Assembly: GCA_019235995.1 (NCBI GenBank)
Contig: JAFAJV010000101.1
Coordinates: forward strand, 1-36,275
Direction: 5' to 3'
Origin: Vulcanimicrobiota bacterium
GTDB taxonomy: Bacteria > Vulcanimicrobiota > Vulcanimicrobiia > Vulcanimicrobiales > Vulcanimicrobiaceae
Length of the DNA stretch: 36,275 nt
Positions 17,068 through 24,994 of the stretch are shown here, in pieces. Made by a program: the position numbers and the translations under genes. The notes under the pieces were generated by a model. That model ran no database searches, was not told the origin of the DNA, and was given only the letters and a program-made list of their open reading frames with translations. Positions within the stretch are counted from its first letter, which is position 1. The number at the start of each line of letters is the position of its first letter.

Positions 17068-17643
17068 ATGAAAGCGCCCATGACGCACCATCAACCGCTC
17101 CACGGCGTTCGCGTGGCGATTCTCGTGGAGAACGGCTTCGAGCAAGTCGAGCTCACTGCGCCTCGCGACGCGCTGCGCGAATCCGGCGCAACGACGACGC
17201 TCGTTTCACCGCAGACGAGGACGGTTCGCGGCTGGAACGGCGACGAAAAAGCCGATGCATTCGACGTCGACGTCACGATAGCGGATGCCAAGCCTCTCGA
17301 GTTCGACGCTCTGCTGCTGCCCGGCGGCGTCCAGAGCGCCGATCGGCTGCGCGCGGACAATAAATCCGTCCTCTTCGTCCATGCCATGCAGATCGCGAAG
17401 AAACCGATCGCCGTGATCTGCCACGGGCCGTGGATCTTGATCGAGACCGACTACGTTCGGGGGCGCCGGATGACGTCGTGGCCGTCCCTGCGTACCGACA
17501 TCCTCAACGCGGGCGGCGATTGGCTGGATCGCGCGGCCGTAACTGACGAGCTTCTCGTGTCGAGCCGGAAGCCCGATGACATTCCGCAGTTCAACGACGC
17601 GATGATCGCGCTCTTCACGCGGCGCGAACGAAGCGTCGCTTAG
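17068..17643 (+). CDS. DJ-1/PfpI-family protein
   Basis: A 191-residue protein with the type-1 glutamine-amidotransferase-like fold of the DJ-1/PfpI family. It has VRVAILVENGFEQVEL (with the conserved acidic residue of the E-site), LLLPGGVQSADRLR, and the nucleophile elbow AVICHGPWIL with Cys118 and the adjacent His. Members act as proteases, glyoxalases/deglycases or chaperones; the sequence does not discriminate. Start could be ATG 17068 or ATG 17080. The gene is divergent from the aquaporin (60-base gap) and its TAG stop overlaps the stop of the LuxR-type gene by four bases. Length is normal. Confidence 0.9.
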   Translation: MKAPMTHHQPLHGVRVAILVENGFEQVELTAPRDALRESGATTTLVSPQTRTVRGWNGDEKADAFDVDVTIADAKPLEFDALLLPGGVQSADRLRADNKSVLFVHAMQIAKKPIAVICHGPWILIETDYVRGRRMTSWPSLRTDILNAGGDWLDRAAVTDELLVSSRKPDDIPQFNDAMIALFTRRERSVA

Positions 17644-19175
17644 TTCGTGCGGCGGATCAACGGGACGACGGGCCGGGAGAGCACTGCGACCAGCTCCGCC
17701 CGGCTCTTGACGTTGAACGTCTGGAAGAGCTGCGCGAGCTGATTACGCACGGTGTGCGGGCTTCGCCCGAGCACACGCGCGATCTCAGAGTTCCGCCGGC
17801 CCGCACGCACGAGCTCCAACACCTCACGTTTTGCAGGCGGAATACGCTCCAACGGGACTACGGCTGCGCTGCCGGCTTCCGCGATGCGACGCGCGATCCA
17901 GCTGCGCGGCCACGGATCGATCTTCCGAGCGGCACGGTGAACCCATCGTCGATCCCGCGTGGCCTCGAAGAGTCCGAGCGCGCAGAGCGCGGCGCGCCAC
18001 GCGTAGTTGAAATCCTCGAAGATGTCCCAGGCCTCGGTCAATGCCGCCTTCCCCTCACCGGCATCGCCGAGGCGCAGCCATGCGACGCCCTGCGAGTATG
18101 CCTCGAACCCCCGAACTCGAGGGTCTGTGCCGTAAGAGAGGAGCGGGATGACGGACGCGGTTAGCGACCGGAAGCGCGCGAGATACTGCTCCGCGATCGC
18201 GGCGTTCTCGTAGGCGAACAGCTCGGCCAGGACGAGCAGCGCCGAGCGCTCCTCGCCGGTGACCTCGTTCCAAGAGACGCGCTGTGCGATCTCATGCGCA
18301 TCTTGCAGCTGCTCGGCCGCGAACGCCGTCTCGCCCGTGTTTTTCGCAAGGAGCGCTCGATCCAGGAAGCAGAGCACGCTCCAGTGCTCGGACGGGGCAA
18401 GACGTGTCGCCTTCTTGAAGCCCGCAAATGCGGCTAGCTCGTTGCCTTCCAACTCCTCCATCGCGGCGATGAAGCGCGTGATCTGGAAGTGCGCGAGCTG
18501 GAGACCCGGCGTCCACGGCATCGCATCGAAGATGCTGCGCACGCGCTCGGCGACGTCGCGTAGCGGCAGCTCGCGGCATAGCAGCGCGAGCGTGAACAAG
18601 GCGTTTGCTCGAAAATATTGGTCGGGCTCGGGTGCGACGTCGAGCTCATCGAGCGCCTTCTGCAGCTCATCGACCTGCCGTAGGACCTCGCCGCGCCGCA
18701 AGGCGATCCAGGAAAGCACGATGCGGGCGCGCGCGCGATTGTTCGGATCGGAGGAGTTCAGCTGCACGGTTGCGGCGTCTTCGGCTTCGCGATGCTCGTG
18801 CTGCATCCACGCGATGGCCGCCTTGTGGTAGAACGCTTCGTCGTAGAGCGGGTCGCCCGGCGCGAGATCGTTGAGCGCCCGGTCGATCAGCCGGCGACCG
18901 GCGACGTAGTCTCGCGTCGAGCCCAGTGCCGCGCCGAGCAGCACGTCGCGCTCCGCGCGCATCGCTACCGGAGCCGCTGGGAACTCCGAGAGCGCTCCGA
19001 TAACGTCAACGAACCGCCGCTCGCGGATCGCGAGTCGAGCGGACGCGAGCGCTCCTTCGAGCGCATCGCCCGCCTGAATTAGGTCACGACAGCGCTCATA
19101 ATCTGCGGCCTTGAGCGCACTCTCGAATTCGTCGTGGTCGAAACCCGGACGAGCCTGTCTAACGGTTATGTGCAT
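17640..19175 (-). CDS. LuxR-type regulator with a helical-repeat N-terminal sensor region
   Basis: A 511-residue protein. The C-terminal 65 residues or so are a LuxR-type helix-turn-helix (PPAKREVLELVRAGRRNSEI ... LGRSPHTVRNQLAQLFQTFN ... RAELVAVLSR). The first 430 residues are almost wholly helical and rich in Ala/Leu/Arg, with helical pairs about 34-40 residues long that look like TPR/MalT-type repeats (FYHKAAIAWMQHEHREAEDA is one). There is no receiver domain or Walker motif, so it would be controlled by binding a ligand or peptide to the repeats. ATG 19175 has GGGG seven bases upstream. The 86-base gap to the repeat lipoprotein upstream on the same strand allows co-transcription. Convergent with the DJ-1/PfpI gene. 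Confidence 0.87.
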   Translation of the reverse strand: MHITVRQARPGFDHDEFESALKAADYERCRDLIQAGDALEGALASARLAIRERRFVDVIGALSEFPAAPVAMRAERDVLLGAALGSTRDYVAGRRLIDRALNDLAPGDPLYDEAFYHKAAIAWMQHEHREAEDAATVQLNSSDPNNRARARIVLSWIALRRGEVLRQVDELQKALDELDVAPEPDQYFRANALFTLALLCRELPLRDVAERVRSIFDAMPWTPGLQLAHFQITRFIAAMEELEGNELAAFAGFKKATRLAPSEHWSVLCFLDRALLAKNTGETAFAAEQLQDAHEIAQRVSWNEVTGEERSALLVLAELFAYENAAIAEQYLARFRSLTASVIPLLSYGTDPRVRGFEAYSQGVAWLRLGDAGEGKAALTEAWDIFEDFNYAWRAALCALGLFEATRDRRWVHRAARKIDPWPRSWIARRIAEAGSAAVVPLERIPPAKREVLELVRAGRRNSEIARVLGRSPHTVRNQLAQLFQTFNVKSRAELVAVLSRPVVPLIRRTN

Positions 19176-19260
19176 TAGTCCCCGTGTGGTGGATTCAAAG
19201 CATGATACAAGGGCCCGACGGTAACCCGCCGGACGGCGCCTTTTCTATTGTCGGGGCGCG

Positions 19261-19521
19261 TTAGCCTCCGCGATGTTTCGGTAGGCCGCCGCCGACCGAG
19301 TCGAGATGATGCATCCGAAGATCCGTCTTCGGCAAGCCACCCCCGACGGAGTCGAGGCGGTGCACCTTCGAGTCGCCCTTCGGCAGGCCGCCCCCGACGG
19401 AATCGAGCGAGTGCAGCCGTGCGGCCGGGAGCAGCGATCCGCCGCCCATGGAACCCCCGGCACACCCGCCGAGAACCGCCGCACAGAGGACGAGGGAGAG
19501 CGCCGCAATGCTCTTACGCAT
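19261..19521 (-). CDS. Small lipoprotein with three 17-residue LDSVGGGLPK repeats
   Basis: An 86-residue protein. MRKSIAALSLVLCAAVLGGC is a textbook lipoprotein signal (lipobox LGGC, Cys20). A short Gly/Ser spacer follows, and residues 36-86 are three exact-length 17-residue units with the pattern [LVM]-H-x-LDSVGGGLPK, the first two continuing [GT]-D-x-[KR] and the last ending HRGG. The core is identical in all three units although codons differ. A good ribosome-binding site (AAAGG, about 10 bases before ATG) supports translation. I do not recognise the family. Possible roles are a surface anchor, a binding scaffold, or a precursor of repeated peptides released by a Lys/Arg-specific protease; none is proven. 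The LuxR-type regulator follows 86 bases downstream. Confidence 0.8.
   Translation of the reverse strand: MRKSIAALSLVLCAAVLGGCAGGSMGGGSLLPAARLHSLDSVGGGLPKGDSKVHRLDSVGGGLPKTDLRMHHLDSVGGGLPKHRGG
19264..19416 (-). repeat. Three tandem 51-bp coding repeats (LDSVGGGLPK units)
   Basis: Units at 19416-19366, 19365-19315 and 19314-19264. Within the ten-codon LDSVGGGLPK core, units 1 and 2 differ at three codons and units 2 and 3 at five, all silent. That pattern points to selection on the peptide rather than a fresh DNA duplication. Confidence 0.85.
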
Positions 19522-19563
19522 TATTCTTACCTTTCAACGCCAGGAGGCGCCAGGAAGCACAAA

Positions 19564-19585
19564 TAGTAGTACGAATATACTAGTA
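19564..19585. other. AT-rich imperfect inverted repeat in the divergent intergenic region
   Basis: TAGTAGTA-CGAATA-TACTAGTA: two 8-base arms with one mismatch around a 6-base loop, in an AT-rich stretch between the repeat lipoprotein and the HAF-repeat gene. It could be an operator or a hairpin in a leader. No known regulator motif is recognised. Confidence 0.35.
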
Positions 19586-19612
19586 CCAAAAAGCCTCCAA
19601 GGATAGGGCCGC

Positions 19613-19640
19613 TTGGCACACTTTGCATCACTACTAATAA
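19613..19640 (+). promoter_or_regulatory. Candidate promoter of the HAF-repeat lipoprotein gene
   Basis: TTGGCA (19613-19618), a 16-base spacer and TAATAA (19635-19640) resemble a sigma70 promoter. It would give a leader of about 125 bases that contains the stem-loops at 19678-19735. Confidence 0.4.
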
Positions 19641-19677
19641 ACCTAGCGGAACGATGATTGCCATCAGAGCAAGGGCG

Positions 19678-19735
19678 AGAGGCCCAGAGCCTCTTCGGGT
19701 TTCCCTCAGCGAACACGACCTTGGTCGTGGGGCCT
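19678..19735 (+). promoter_or_regulatory. Structured 5' leader with competing stems
   Basis: Three perfect pairings are visible. AGAGGC (19678-19683) pairs with GCCTCT (19689-19694). CACGACC (19714-19720) pairs with GGTCGTG (19723-19729). AGGCCC (19680-19685) pairs with GGGCCT (19730-19735). The first and third share bases and cannot form together, so the leader can adopt two folds. It matches no riboswitch class I recognise. Confidence 0.4.
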
Positions 19736-19773
19736 GCAATCCGTTCTCCTATTTATTTTCAGAGGATCTTCAC

Positions 19774-20799
19774 ATGTCTTACTCCTTTTTCGGAACGCGA
19801 AAGGGGCGGTATGCCTCTGTCCTCGTGGCTATCTGTGCCGCCGTCGTGGCGGCCTGTAGCGGACCGTCGCCCCTCACGCCCTCCCAGCAGACCGCTTCGG
19901 GCCTAAGGGCCGTCCCGGCGACCAAGCCGTCGCCCACGCCGTATTCCTTCTCGTTCACCACCGTGGACGACCCGGGGAGCACCTCGTTCAACTGGGCCAC
20001 CAGCATCAACGAGCTCGGCGCGATCTCCGGCAATTACGGAACCGGCTCGACGAGCGACCCCAGCCATGGGTGGACCACGATGCCGCCCTATACCAAGTTC
20101 CGGCAGCTGGACTACCCCGGTGCCGTCAACACCTACCTGATGTCGATGAGCACCGACCATCTCCGTGCCGGCTATTTCCTCGACAACACGCAGCAGCACA
20201 ACACGTGGGGGTTCGTCCAGAATCGCGGCATCTTCACGCTGTACAAGGACTTCAAGACGCCGAAGGAGCCCGGCTTCATCGACCAGCTCCTCAGCATCAA
20301 CGGCTCGGACATCGCCGTCGGCTATTATGAGGATGAGTACGGCAACGATCAGCCCTTCGAGCTCATCGTTGCGCTGAACAAGTACACGCCGTTAACGCCT
20401 CCCGACGCGCTGAGCGCTCAGCCGAACATCGTCAACCTGCGCGGCGACATCGCCGGGACCGAGACGACGAAGGGCGGAGTCACCCAAGGCTGGCTCCTGC
20501 GCGGCGGCAAGTACACGACGTTCTCCTATCCGGGCTCGACGAGCACGCAGGCGATCGGACTCGACTTCGAGGAGCAGGTCGTCGGATCGTACGTCGATAG
20601 CGGCGGCGCGACCCATGGATTCATTCTGACCAACCCGATGAGCCCAAGCGGACAGTACTGGCAATCGGTGGACGAGCCCGGCGCGGCCGGTACCACCGTC
20701 ATCACCAGCATTAACGCGCAGCACGCGCTCGCCGGGTGGTACGTCGACTCCGCGGGCAATCGCCACGGATTCACGGCCGTCGTGAGCGGCAGCAAGTAG
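19774..20799 (+). CDS. HAF-repeat lipoprotein, unknown function
   Basis: A 341-residue predicted lipoprotein (signal ending VVAAC, Cys28). After a Pro/Thr/Ser-rich linker the protein is made of repeated units around 40-50 residues, containing motifs such as DDPGSTSFNWATSINELGAI, TSINAQHALAGWYVDSAG, and HGFILT or HGFTAV. That matches the extracellular HAF-type repeats found in soil bacteria, which probably fold as a beta-propeller. No catalytic motif is seen. ATG 19774 has AGAGGA eight bases upstream. It is preceded by a long structured leader, unusual in this compact region, so post-transcriptional control is plausible. Convergent with the phosphoesterase array. Confidence 0.85.
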   Translation: MSYSFFGTRKGRYASVLVAICAAVVAACSGPSPLTPSQQTASGLRAVPATKPSPTPYSFSFTTVDDPGSTSFNWATSINELGAISGNYGTGSTSDPSHGWTTMPPYTKFRQLDYPGAVNTYLMSMSTDHLRAGYFLDNTQQHNTWGFVQNRGIFTLYKDFKTPKEPGFIDQLLSINGSDIAVGYYEDEYGNDQPFELIVALNKYTPLTPPDALSAQPNIVNLRGDIAGTETTKGGVTQGWLLRGGKYTTFSYPGSTSTQAIGLDFEEQVVGSYVDSGGATHGFILTNPMSPSGQYWQSVDEPGAAGTTVITSINAQHALAGWYVDSAGNRHGFTAVVSGSK

Positions 20800-20834
20800 C
20801 ACTCCGAAGCGACGCGCGCGCGGGTTGGCACGCG

Positions 20835-22184
20835 TCACTCCGCGTCGACGACGTGATGGTCGGGCGGCTGCCGTAGGAAGTAGCCGCGGTCGTAAGGACT
20901 CTGAATCGGAACGAACTTCCGCGGCGGCGCGTTGAAGTCGAAGCAATCTTGCGCCGGGGAGTTGGCGCGCGCGTCGCTCGCGCTGAGCCGGCCTAACCCG
21001 AACGTATCCTCGGCGAACTTCAGAATGCTTCCGTGCTCGTACTCCACGTGCGAGATGCGCCCGTGCCGAGCGTAGGGTGAGATGACGAGCAGCGGGAGGC
21101 GCATGCCGAGGCCATCGTAATCGGCATACGGCTGCGGGACCGGGTCGTACCAGCCGCCGTAGTCGTCCCAGAAAACGAAGATCGCGCTCGAGTTCCAGTA
21201 CTGCGACTCACCGACCGCGTTGACGACCGACGCGACCCACGACGGACCCGTGTTGGAGTTGTTGCCGGCATGGTCGGAGTTGGTCCAGGTCGGAGTCACC
21301 CAGCTGACCGAACGCAGCTTGCCGTTCGCGACATCGGTCAAGAATTGCGAGGGCTGCGTGATGACGTCTTTCTTCCAGTCGGGACCGCCATAGATGTGGT
21401 TGATCGCCTGGTACGCGCTCCAGATGCCGGGGCTGCCGCTCGAGTATCCGACCGCGTAAAACGCCCACGAGACGTGCGCCGCGTCGAGCTCGTCGCCGAG
21501 CGTGGTCGGATCCCAGCACACGGCTTCGGGTTTGCTGTAGAGGATCTGCCGCTGCTGGCCGAGCGTGTAGATTTGGTCGCTCGGGCCCCCGGGGCAGCCC
21601 CAGGCGGTGTCCGGGAAATTGACGGCGGACTCCGCCTGACCCGCGATGATGTACTGATGTGAGATGAAGCTGCTCGCGTCGAAGTTCGAGGCGAACATGT
21701 GGTCGGCGAGCACCCACTCCCGGGCCATGTCGAAGTACGGCTTGGTCTCGGCGTGCGGCACATAAGCGTACTGCGGGTGCTTGTTCGGGCAGCCGAGACC
21801 GCAGCGAAGTCCCTCCCGATTGAAACCGTTGTTCTTGCAGTGCGTGCCCGGGATGCTCCCGGTGCCGTTGCACGCCTCGATGTCGCCGTAGGAGTCGTGC
21901 TCGACGTCCCACGACGTCTCGAGCGGAATGGGCCGCAGCTCGATCTTGTCGCCGTTGGTGTCGTAACCGTACTTGGCGGTCGTCGCGCCCCTGTAGCCGT
22001 AGAAGAGATTGTTGAAGCTGCGGTTTTCTTGAACGACGACGATGATGTGCTTGATCTTGCCGCTCGCTACGCGCGGTTTCGCCCGGTCTGCCAGCGACAC
22101 GCCGGGCGACACCGCCGGGCCGCCCGCGTTGCAGGCGGCCAGCAGCAGCGTCGCGGTAGCACAGGCGAGGGCACGTTTCGTCAC
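20835..22184 (-). CDS. Phosphoesterase-family lipoprotein, tandem copy 3 (distal)
   Basis: A 449-residue lipoprotein (lipobox LAAC, Cys18) of the phospholipase C/AcpA phosphoesterase superfamily. It has HIIVVVQENRSFNNLFYGYR, FASNFDASSFISHQYIIAG, TNSDHAGNNSNTGPSWV, FVFWDDYGGWYDPV and LPLLVISPYA in family order. Cys pairs in the ACNGTGSIPGTHCKNNGFN region and the CGLGC motif are shared with its two neighbours and likely form disulfides outside the cytoplasm. The canonical DHV after the DD-containing motif is DPV here. GTG 22184 overlaps the stop of copy 2 by four bases (GTGA), so it depends on translation from upstream. The short mature linker has lost the Gly-rich spacer seen in copy 2. Confidence 0.9.
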   Translation of the reverse strand: MTKRALACATATLLLAACNAGGPAVSPGVSLADRAKPRVASGKIKHIIVVVQENRSFNNLFYGYRGATTAKYGYDTNGDKIELRPIPLETSWDVEHDSYGDIEACNGTGSIPGTHCKNNGFNREGLRCGLGCPNKHPQYAYVPHAETKPYFDMAREWVLADHMFASNFDASSFISHQYIIAGQAESAVNFPDTAWGCPGGPSDQIYTLGQQRQILYSKPEAVCWDPTTLGDELDAAHVSWAFYAVGYSSGSPGIWSAYQAINHIYGGPDWKKDVITQPSQFLTDVANGKLRSVSWVTPTWTNSDHAGNNSNTGPSWVASVVNAVGESQYWNSSAIFVFWDDYGGWYDPVPQPYADYDGLGMRLPLLVISPYARHGRISHVEYEHGSILKFAEDTFGLGRLSASDARANSPAQDCFDFNAPPRKFVPIQSPYDRGYFLRQPPDHHVVDAE

Positions 22185-23584
22185 TCGGCGTCCACGACGT
22201 GGTTGTCGGGAGGCTGATGCAGGAAGAACGCCCTTCCGTACGGCGCCTGGATCGGAACGAACGAGCGCGGCGACTGTGCGAAGTTGAAGCAGTCGCGTGC
22301 CGGCGACTTCGCACGCGCGTCGCTTTTCGACAGGCGCCCCAACCCGAACGTGTCCTCGATGAACCGTAGCAGGCTCCCGTGCTCGTAATGAACGTGCGAG
22401 ACGTAATTTTGCTTTGCGTACGGCGAGATGACCAGCAGCGGCAACCGCATCCCGAGGCCGTCATAATCGGCGTATGGCTGCGGCACCGGATCGTACCAGC
22501 CGCCGTAATCGTCCCAGAAGACGAAGATTGCGCTGGAGTCCCAGTACTGCGATTGGCCGATCGCGTTGACGACGGACGTCACCCACGACGGCCCCGTGTT
22601 GGAGCCGCTGCCGGCGTGGTCCGAGTTCGTCCACGTGGGCGTCACCCAGCTGACCGAGCGCAGGTTGCCGTTGGCAACGTCGGTGAGAATCTGCGACGGC
22701 GAGTGCATGATGTCGGTGCCCCAGTCCGGACCGTTGTAGATGTGGTTGATGGCCTGATAGGCGACCCAGAGCCACGGATTCCCCGAGTAAAACTGGCCGT
22801 AGAACGCCCATGAGACTTTCGCGTTGTCGAGCTCGTCGCCGAGCGTCGTGGGATCCCAGCAGACCGTTTCGGGCTTGCTGTAGAGAATTTGCCGCTGCTG
22901 CCCGAGCGTATAGATTTGGTCGGATGGACCGCCGGGGCAGCCCCAGGCGCCGCCGGGATAGTTGACGGCCCCCTCGGCCTGAGCCGAGATGATGTACTGG
23001 TGTGAGATGAAGCTGCTGGCATCGAAGTTGGAGGCAAACATCCGGTCGGCTAGCACCCATTCCTGCGCCATCTCGAAGTACGGCTTCGTCTCGCTCTGCG
23101 GCACGTAGGCGTACTGCGGATGCGGGATCGGGCAGTTGCTGCCGCAGTAGGCCTGCTCGTTATTGAAGCCGTTGTTCTTGCAGTTCGTGCCCGGGATGCT
23201 GCCGGTGCCGTTGCAGGCCGCGATGTCGCCATACGAGTCGTGTTCGAGGTCCCAAGTCGTCTCGAGCGGGATGGGCAGCAGCTTGATCCTTTTGCCGCTG
23301 GAGTCGTAGCCGTACTTGGCGGTCCTGGCGCCTTTGTAGCCGTAGAAGAGATTATTAAAACTGCGGTTCTCTTGCATGATGATGATGATGTGTTTGATCT
23401 TGCTGCTCGCCCCCCCACGCGGAGCGGGCTCACGTTCGAGTGAGTCGCGAGCGTTCTGCTGGGTCTGGTGGTTCGCGAGCGGCAGGCCGGGCGAGACGCC
23501 GGCGCCGCCGCCGTTACAGGCGGCGAGAAGACCCGCCAGTGCTGCCAACGGCAGCGTTTGGCGGGCACGCTGACTGAAATGCAT
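22181..23584 (-). CDS. Phosphoesterase-family lipoprotein, tandem copy 2 (middle)
   Basis: A 467-residue lipoprotein (lipobox LAAC, Cys23) with the same domain and motif order as copies 1 and 3: HIIIIMQENRSFNNLFYGYK, NFDASSFISHQYIIS, TNSDHAGSGSNTGPSWV, FVFWDDYGGWYDPV and LPLLVISPYA. It is very close to both neighbours through the catalytic core, and differs mainly in the linker after the lipid anchor (about residues 24-58) and in loop residues. ATG 23584 has AAGGAG ten bases upstream and lies 18 bases after the copy 1 stop. The trio therefore reads as one operon made by successive tandem duplication. Substrate unknown; a phosphate ester or phospholipid is likely from the family. Confidence 0.9.
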   Translation of the reverse strand: MHFSQRARQTLPLAALAGLLAACNGGGAGVSPGLPLANHQTQQNARDSLEREPAPRGGASSKIKHIIIIMQENRSFNNLFYGYKGARTAKYGYDSSGKRIKLLPIPLETTWDLEHDSYGDIAACNGTGSIPGTNCKNNGFNNEQAYCGSNCPIPHPQYAYVPQSETKPYFEMAQEWVLADRMFASNFDASSFISHQYIISAQAEGAVNYPGGAWGCPGGPSDQIYTLGQQRQILYSKPETVCWDPTTLGDELDNAKVSWAFYGQFYSGNPWLWVAYQAINHIYNGPDWGTDIMHSPSQILTDVANGNLRSVSWVTPTWTNSDHAGSGSNTGPSWVTSVVNAIGQSQYWDSSAIFVFWDDYGGWYDPVPQPYADYDGLGMRLPLLVISPYAKQNYVSHVHYEHGSLLRFIEDTFGLGRLSKSDARAKSPARDCFNFAQSPRSFVPIQAPYGRAFFLHQPPDNHVVDAE

Positions 23585-23602
23585 GGAAAATCTCCTTGTT
23601 GG

Positions 23603-24994
23603 TTATTCCGCGTCCACGACGTGGTGATCGGGCGGCTGATGCAGGAAGAACGCTCTGCCGTAGGGAGCCTGGATCGGCACGAACGGTCGCGGCGACTGCC
23701 TAAAATTGAAACAGTCGCGCGCCGGAGAGTTCGCGCGGGTGTCGCTGGCCGCGAGCCGGCCCAGCCCGAATGTGTCCTCGACGAACTTCAGAATGCTGCC
23801 GTGCTCGTACTGCACGTGCGAGACGCGCCCGTGCCGAGCGTAGGGCGAGATCACGAGCATCGGTATGCGCATGCCGAGGCCGTCGAGATCGGCGTAGGGT
23901 TGCGGTACCGGATCGTACCAGCCGCCGTAGTCGTCCCAGAAGACGAAGATCGCGGTCGAATCCCAGTACTGCGACTCGCCGATCGCGTTGACTACGGACG
24001 TGACCCACGACGGCCCTGTGTTCGAGCTGCTGCCGGCGTGATCGGAGTTCGTCCAGCTCGGCGTCACCCAGCTCACCGAGCGCAGGTTGCCGTTCGCGAC
24101 GTCGTTGAGGATTTGCTCCGGCGGGCTGATCATATCTTTGCTCCAGTCCGGGCCCGTATAGATGTGTTTGACGGCCTGGTATGCCACCCAGATGAACGGG
24201 TAACCGGAATAGATCTCGCCGTAGAACGCCCACGAAACGCTCGCCTTATCGAGCTCGTCGCCGAGCGTCGTCGGATCCCAGCAGACGACCTCGGAGCCGG
24301 AGGGCTGGCGCTGCGGTCCGACCTCCGAGATCATGTCGCCGGGACCGCCGGGACACCCCCACGGACCGCCGGGGAAGTCGATCGCCTTCTCCGCCCAACC
24401 GGAGATGATGTACTGGTGTGAGATGAAGCTGCTCGCGTCGAAATTCGAAGCGAACATGTGGTCGGCCAACACCCACTCCTTAGCCATGTCGAAGTACGGC
24501 TTGGTCTCACTATGCGGAACGTAGGCATACTCGGGGTGCTTGATCGGACAGCTCCCATAGCATCCGACGCCCTCGAGATTGAAGCCGTTGTTGCGGCAAT
24601 TCGTGCCCGGCAGGCTACCGGTGCCGTCACAGGCCGCGATGTCGCCGTAGGAGTCGTGCTCGACATCCCACGAGGTCTCGAGCGGAATCGGCAGCAGCTT
24701 GATCTTTTGGCCGTAGCTGTCGTAGCCGTAGCGAGCCGTCGTCGCGTTCTTGTAGCCGTAGAAGAGGTTGTTGAAGCTGCGGTTCTCTTGAACGATGATG
24801 ACGATGTGCTTGATCTTGCCGTTCGACGGCCCATGCCCGACGCGCTGGAGCGCCGGCGCTACGCGCGAGTTCGGCTGATTCGGCAGCGGCAGGCCGGGCG
24901 AGACGCTTGCGCCGCCGCCGTTGCTACAGGCTGAGACGGAAAGCACGAGGGCCGCAACGCAGAGCGTCCGGACCCCGAGCGAGATGGAGTGCAT
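23603..24994 (-). CDS. Phosphoesterase-family lipoprotein, tandem copy 1 (promoter-proximal)
   Basis: A 463-residue lipoprotein (lipobox VSAC, Cys23) of the same family: HIVIIVQENRSFNNLFYGYK, NFDASSFISHQYIISGWAEK, TNSDHAGSSSNTGPSWV, FVFWDDYGGWYDPV and IPMLVISPYARHG. The insert near residue 240 reads DMISEVGPQRQPSG where copies 2 and 3 have DQIYTLGQQRQILYSK, a likely substrate-specificity loop. The ATG at 24994 is preceded by AAGGAG, but that site lies inside a strong inverted repeat whose arm ends directly at the start codon (24995-25037). First gene of the operon, so control here would set the output of all three. Confidence 0.9.
   Translation of the reverse strand: MHSISLGVRTLCVAALVLSVSACSNGGGASVSPGLPLPNQPNSRVAPALQRVGHGPSNGKIKHIVIIVQENRSFNNLFYGYKNATTARYGYDSYGQKIKLLPIPLETSWDVEHDSYGDIAACDGTGSLPGTNCRNNGFNLEGVGCYGSCPIKHPEYAYVPHSETKPYFDMAKEWVLADHMFASNFDASSFISHQYIISGWAEKAIDFPGGPWGCPGGPGDMISEVGPQRQPSGSEVVCWDPTTLGDELDKASVSWAFYGEIYSGYPFIWVAYQAVKHIYTGPDWSKDMISPPEQILNDVANGNLRSVSWVTPSWTNSDHAGSSSNTGPSWVTSVVNAIGESQYWDSTAIFVFWDDYGGWYDPVPQPYADLDGLGMRIPMLVISPYARHGRVSHVQYEHGSILKFVEDTFGLGRLAASDTRANSPARDCFNFRQSPRPFVPIQAPYGRAFFLHQPPDHHVVDAE

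Noticed and set aside
19194-19212. Minus-strand TTGTATCAT..CTTTGA upstream of the LuxR gene resembling the 1936-1950 palindrome
   Set aside because: Spacing differs and the palindrome is not kept; likely a -10-like coincidence.
20811-20836. GACGCG / CGCGTC inverted repeat as a terminator between the HAF gene and the phosphoesterase array
   Set aside because: Short arms in a CG-alternating run, long loop and no T-run; could be chance.
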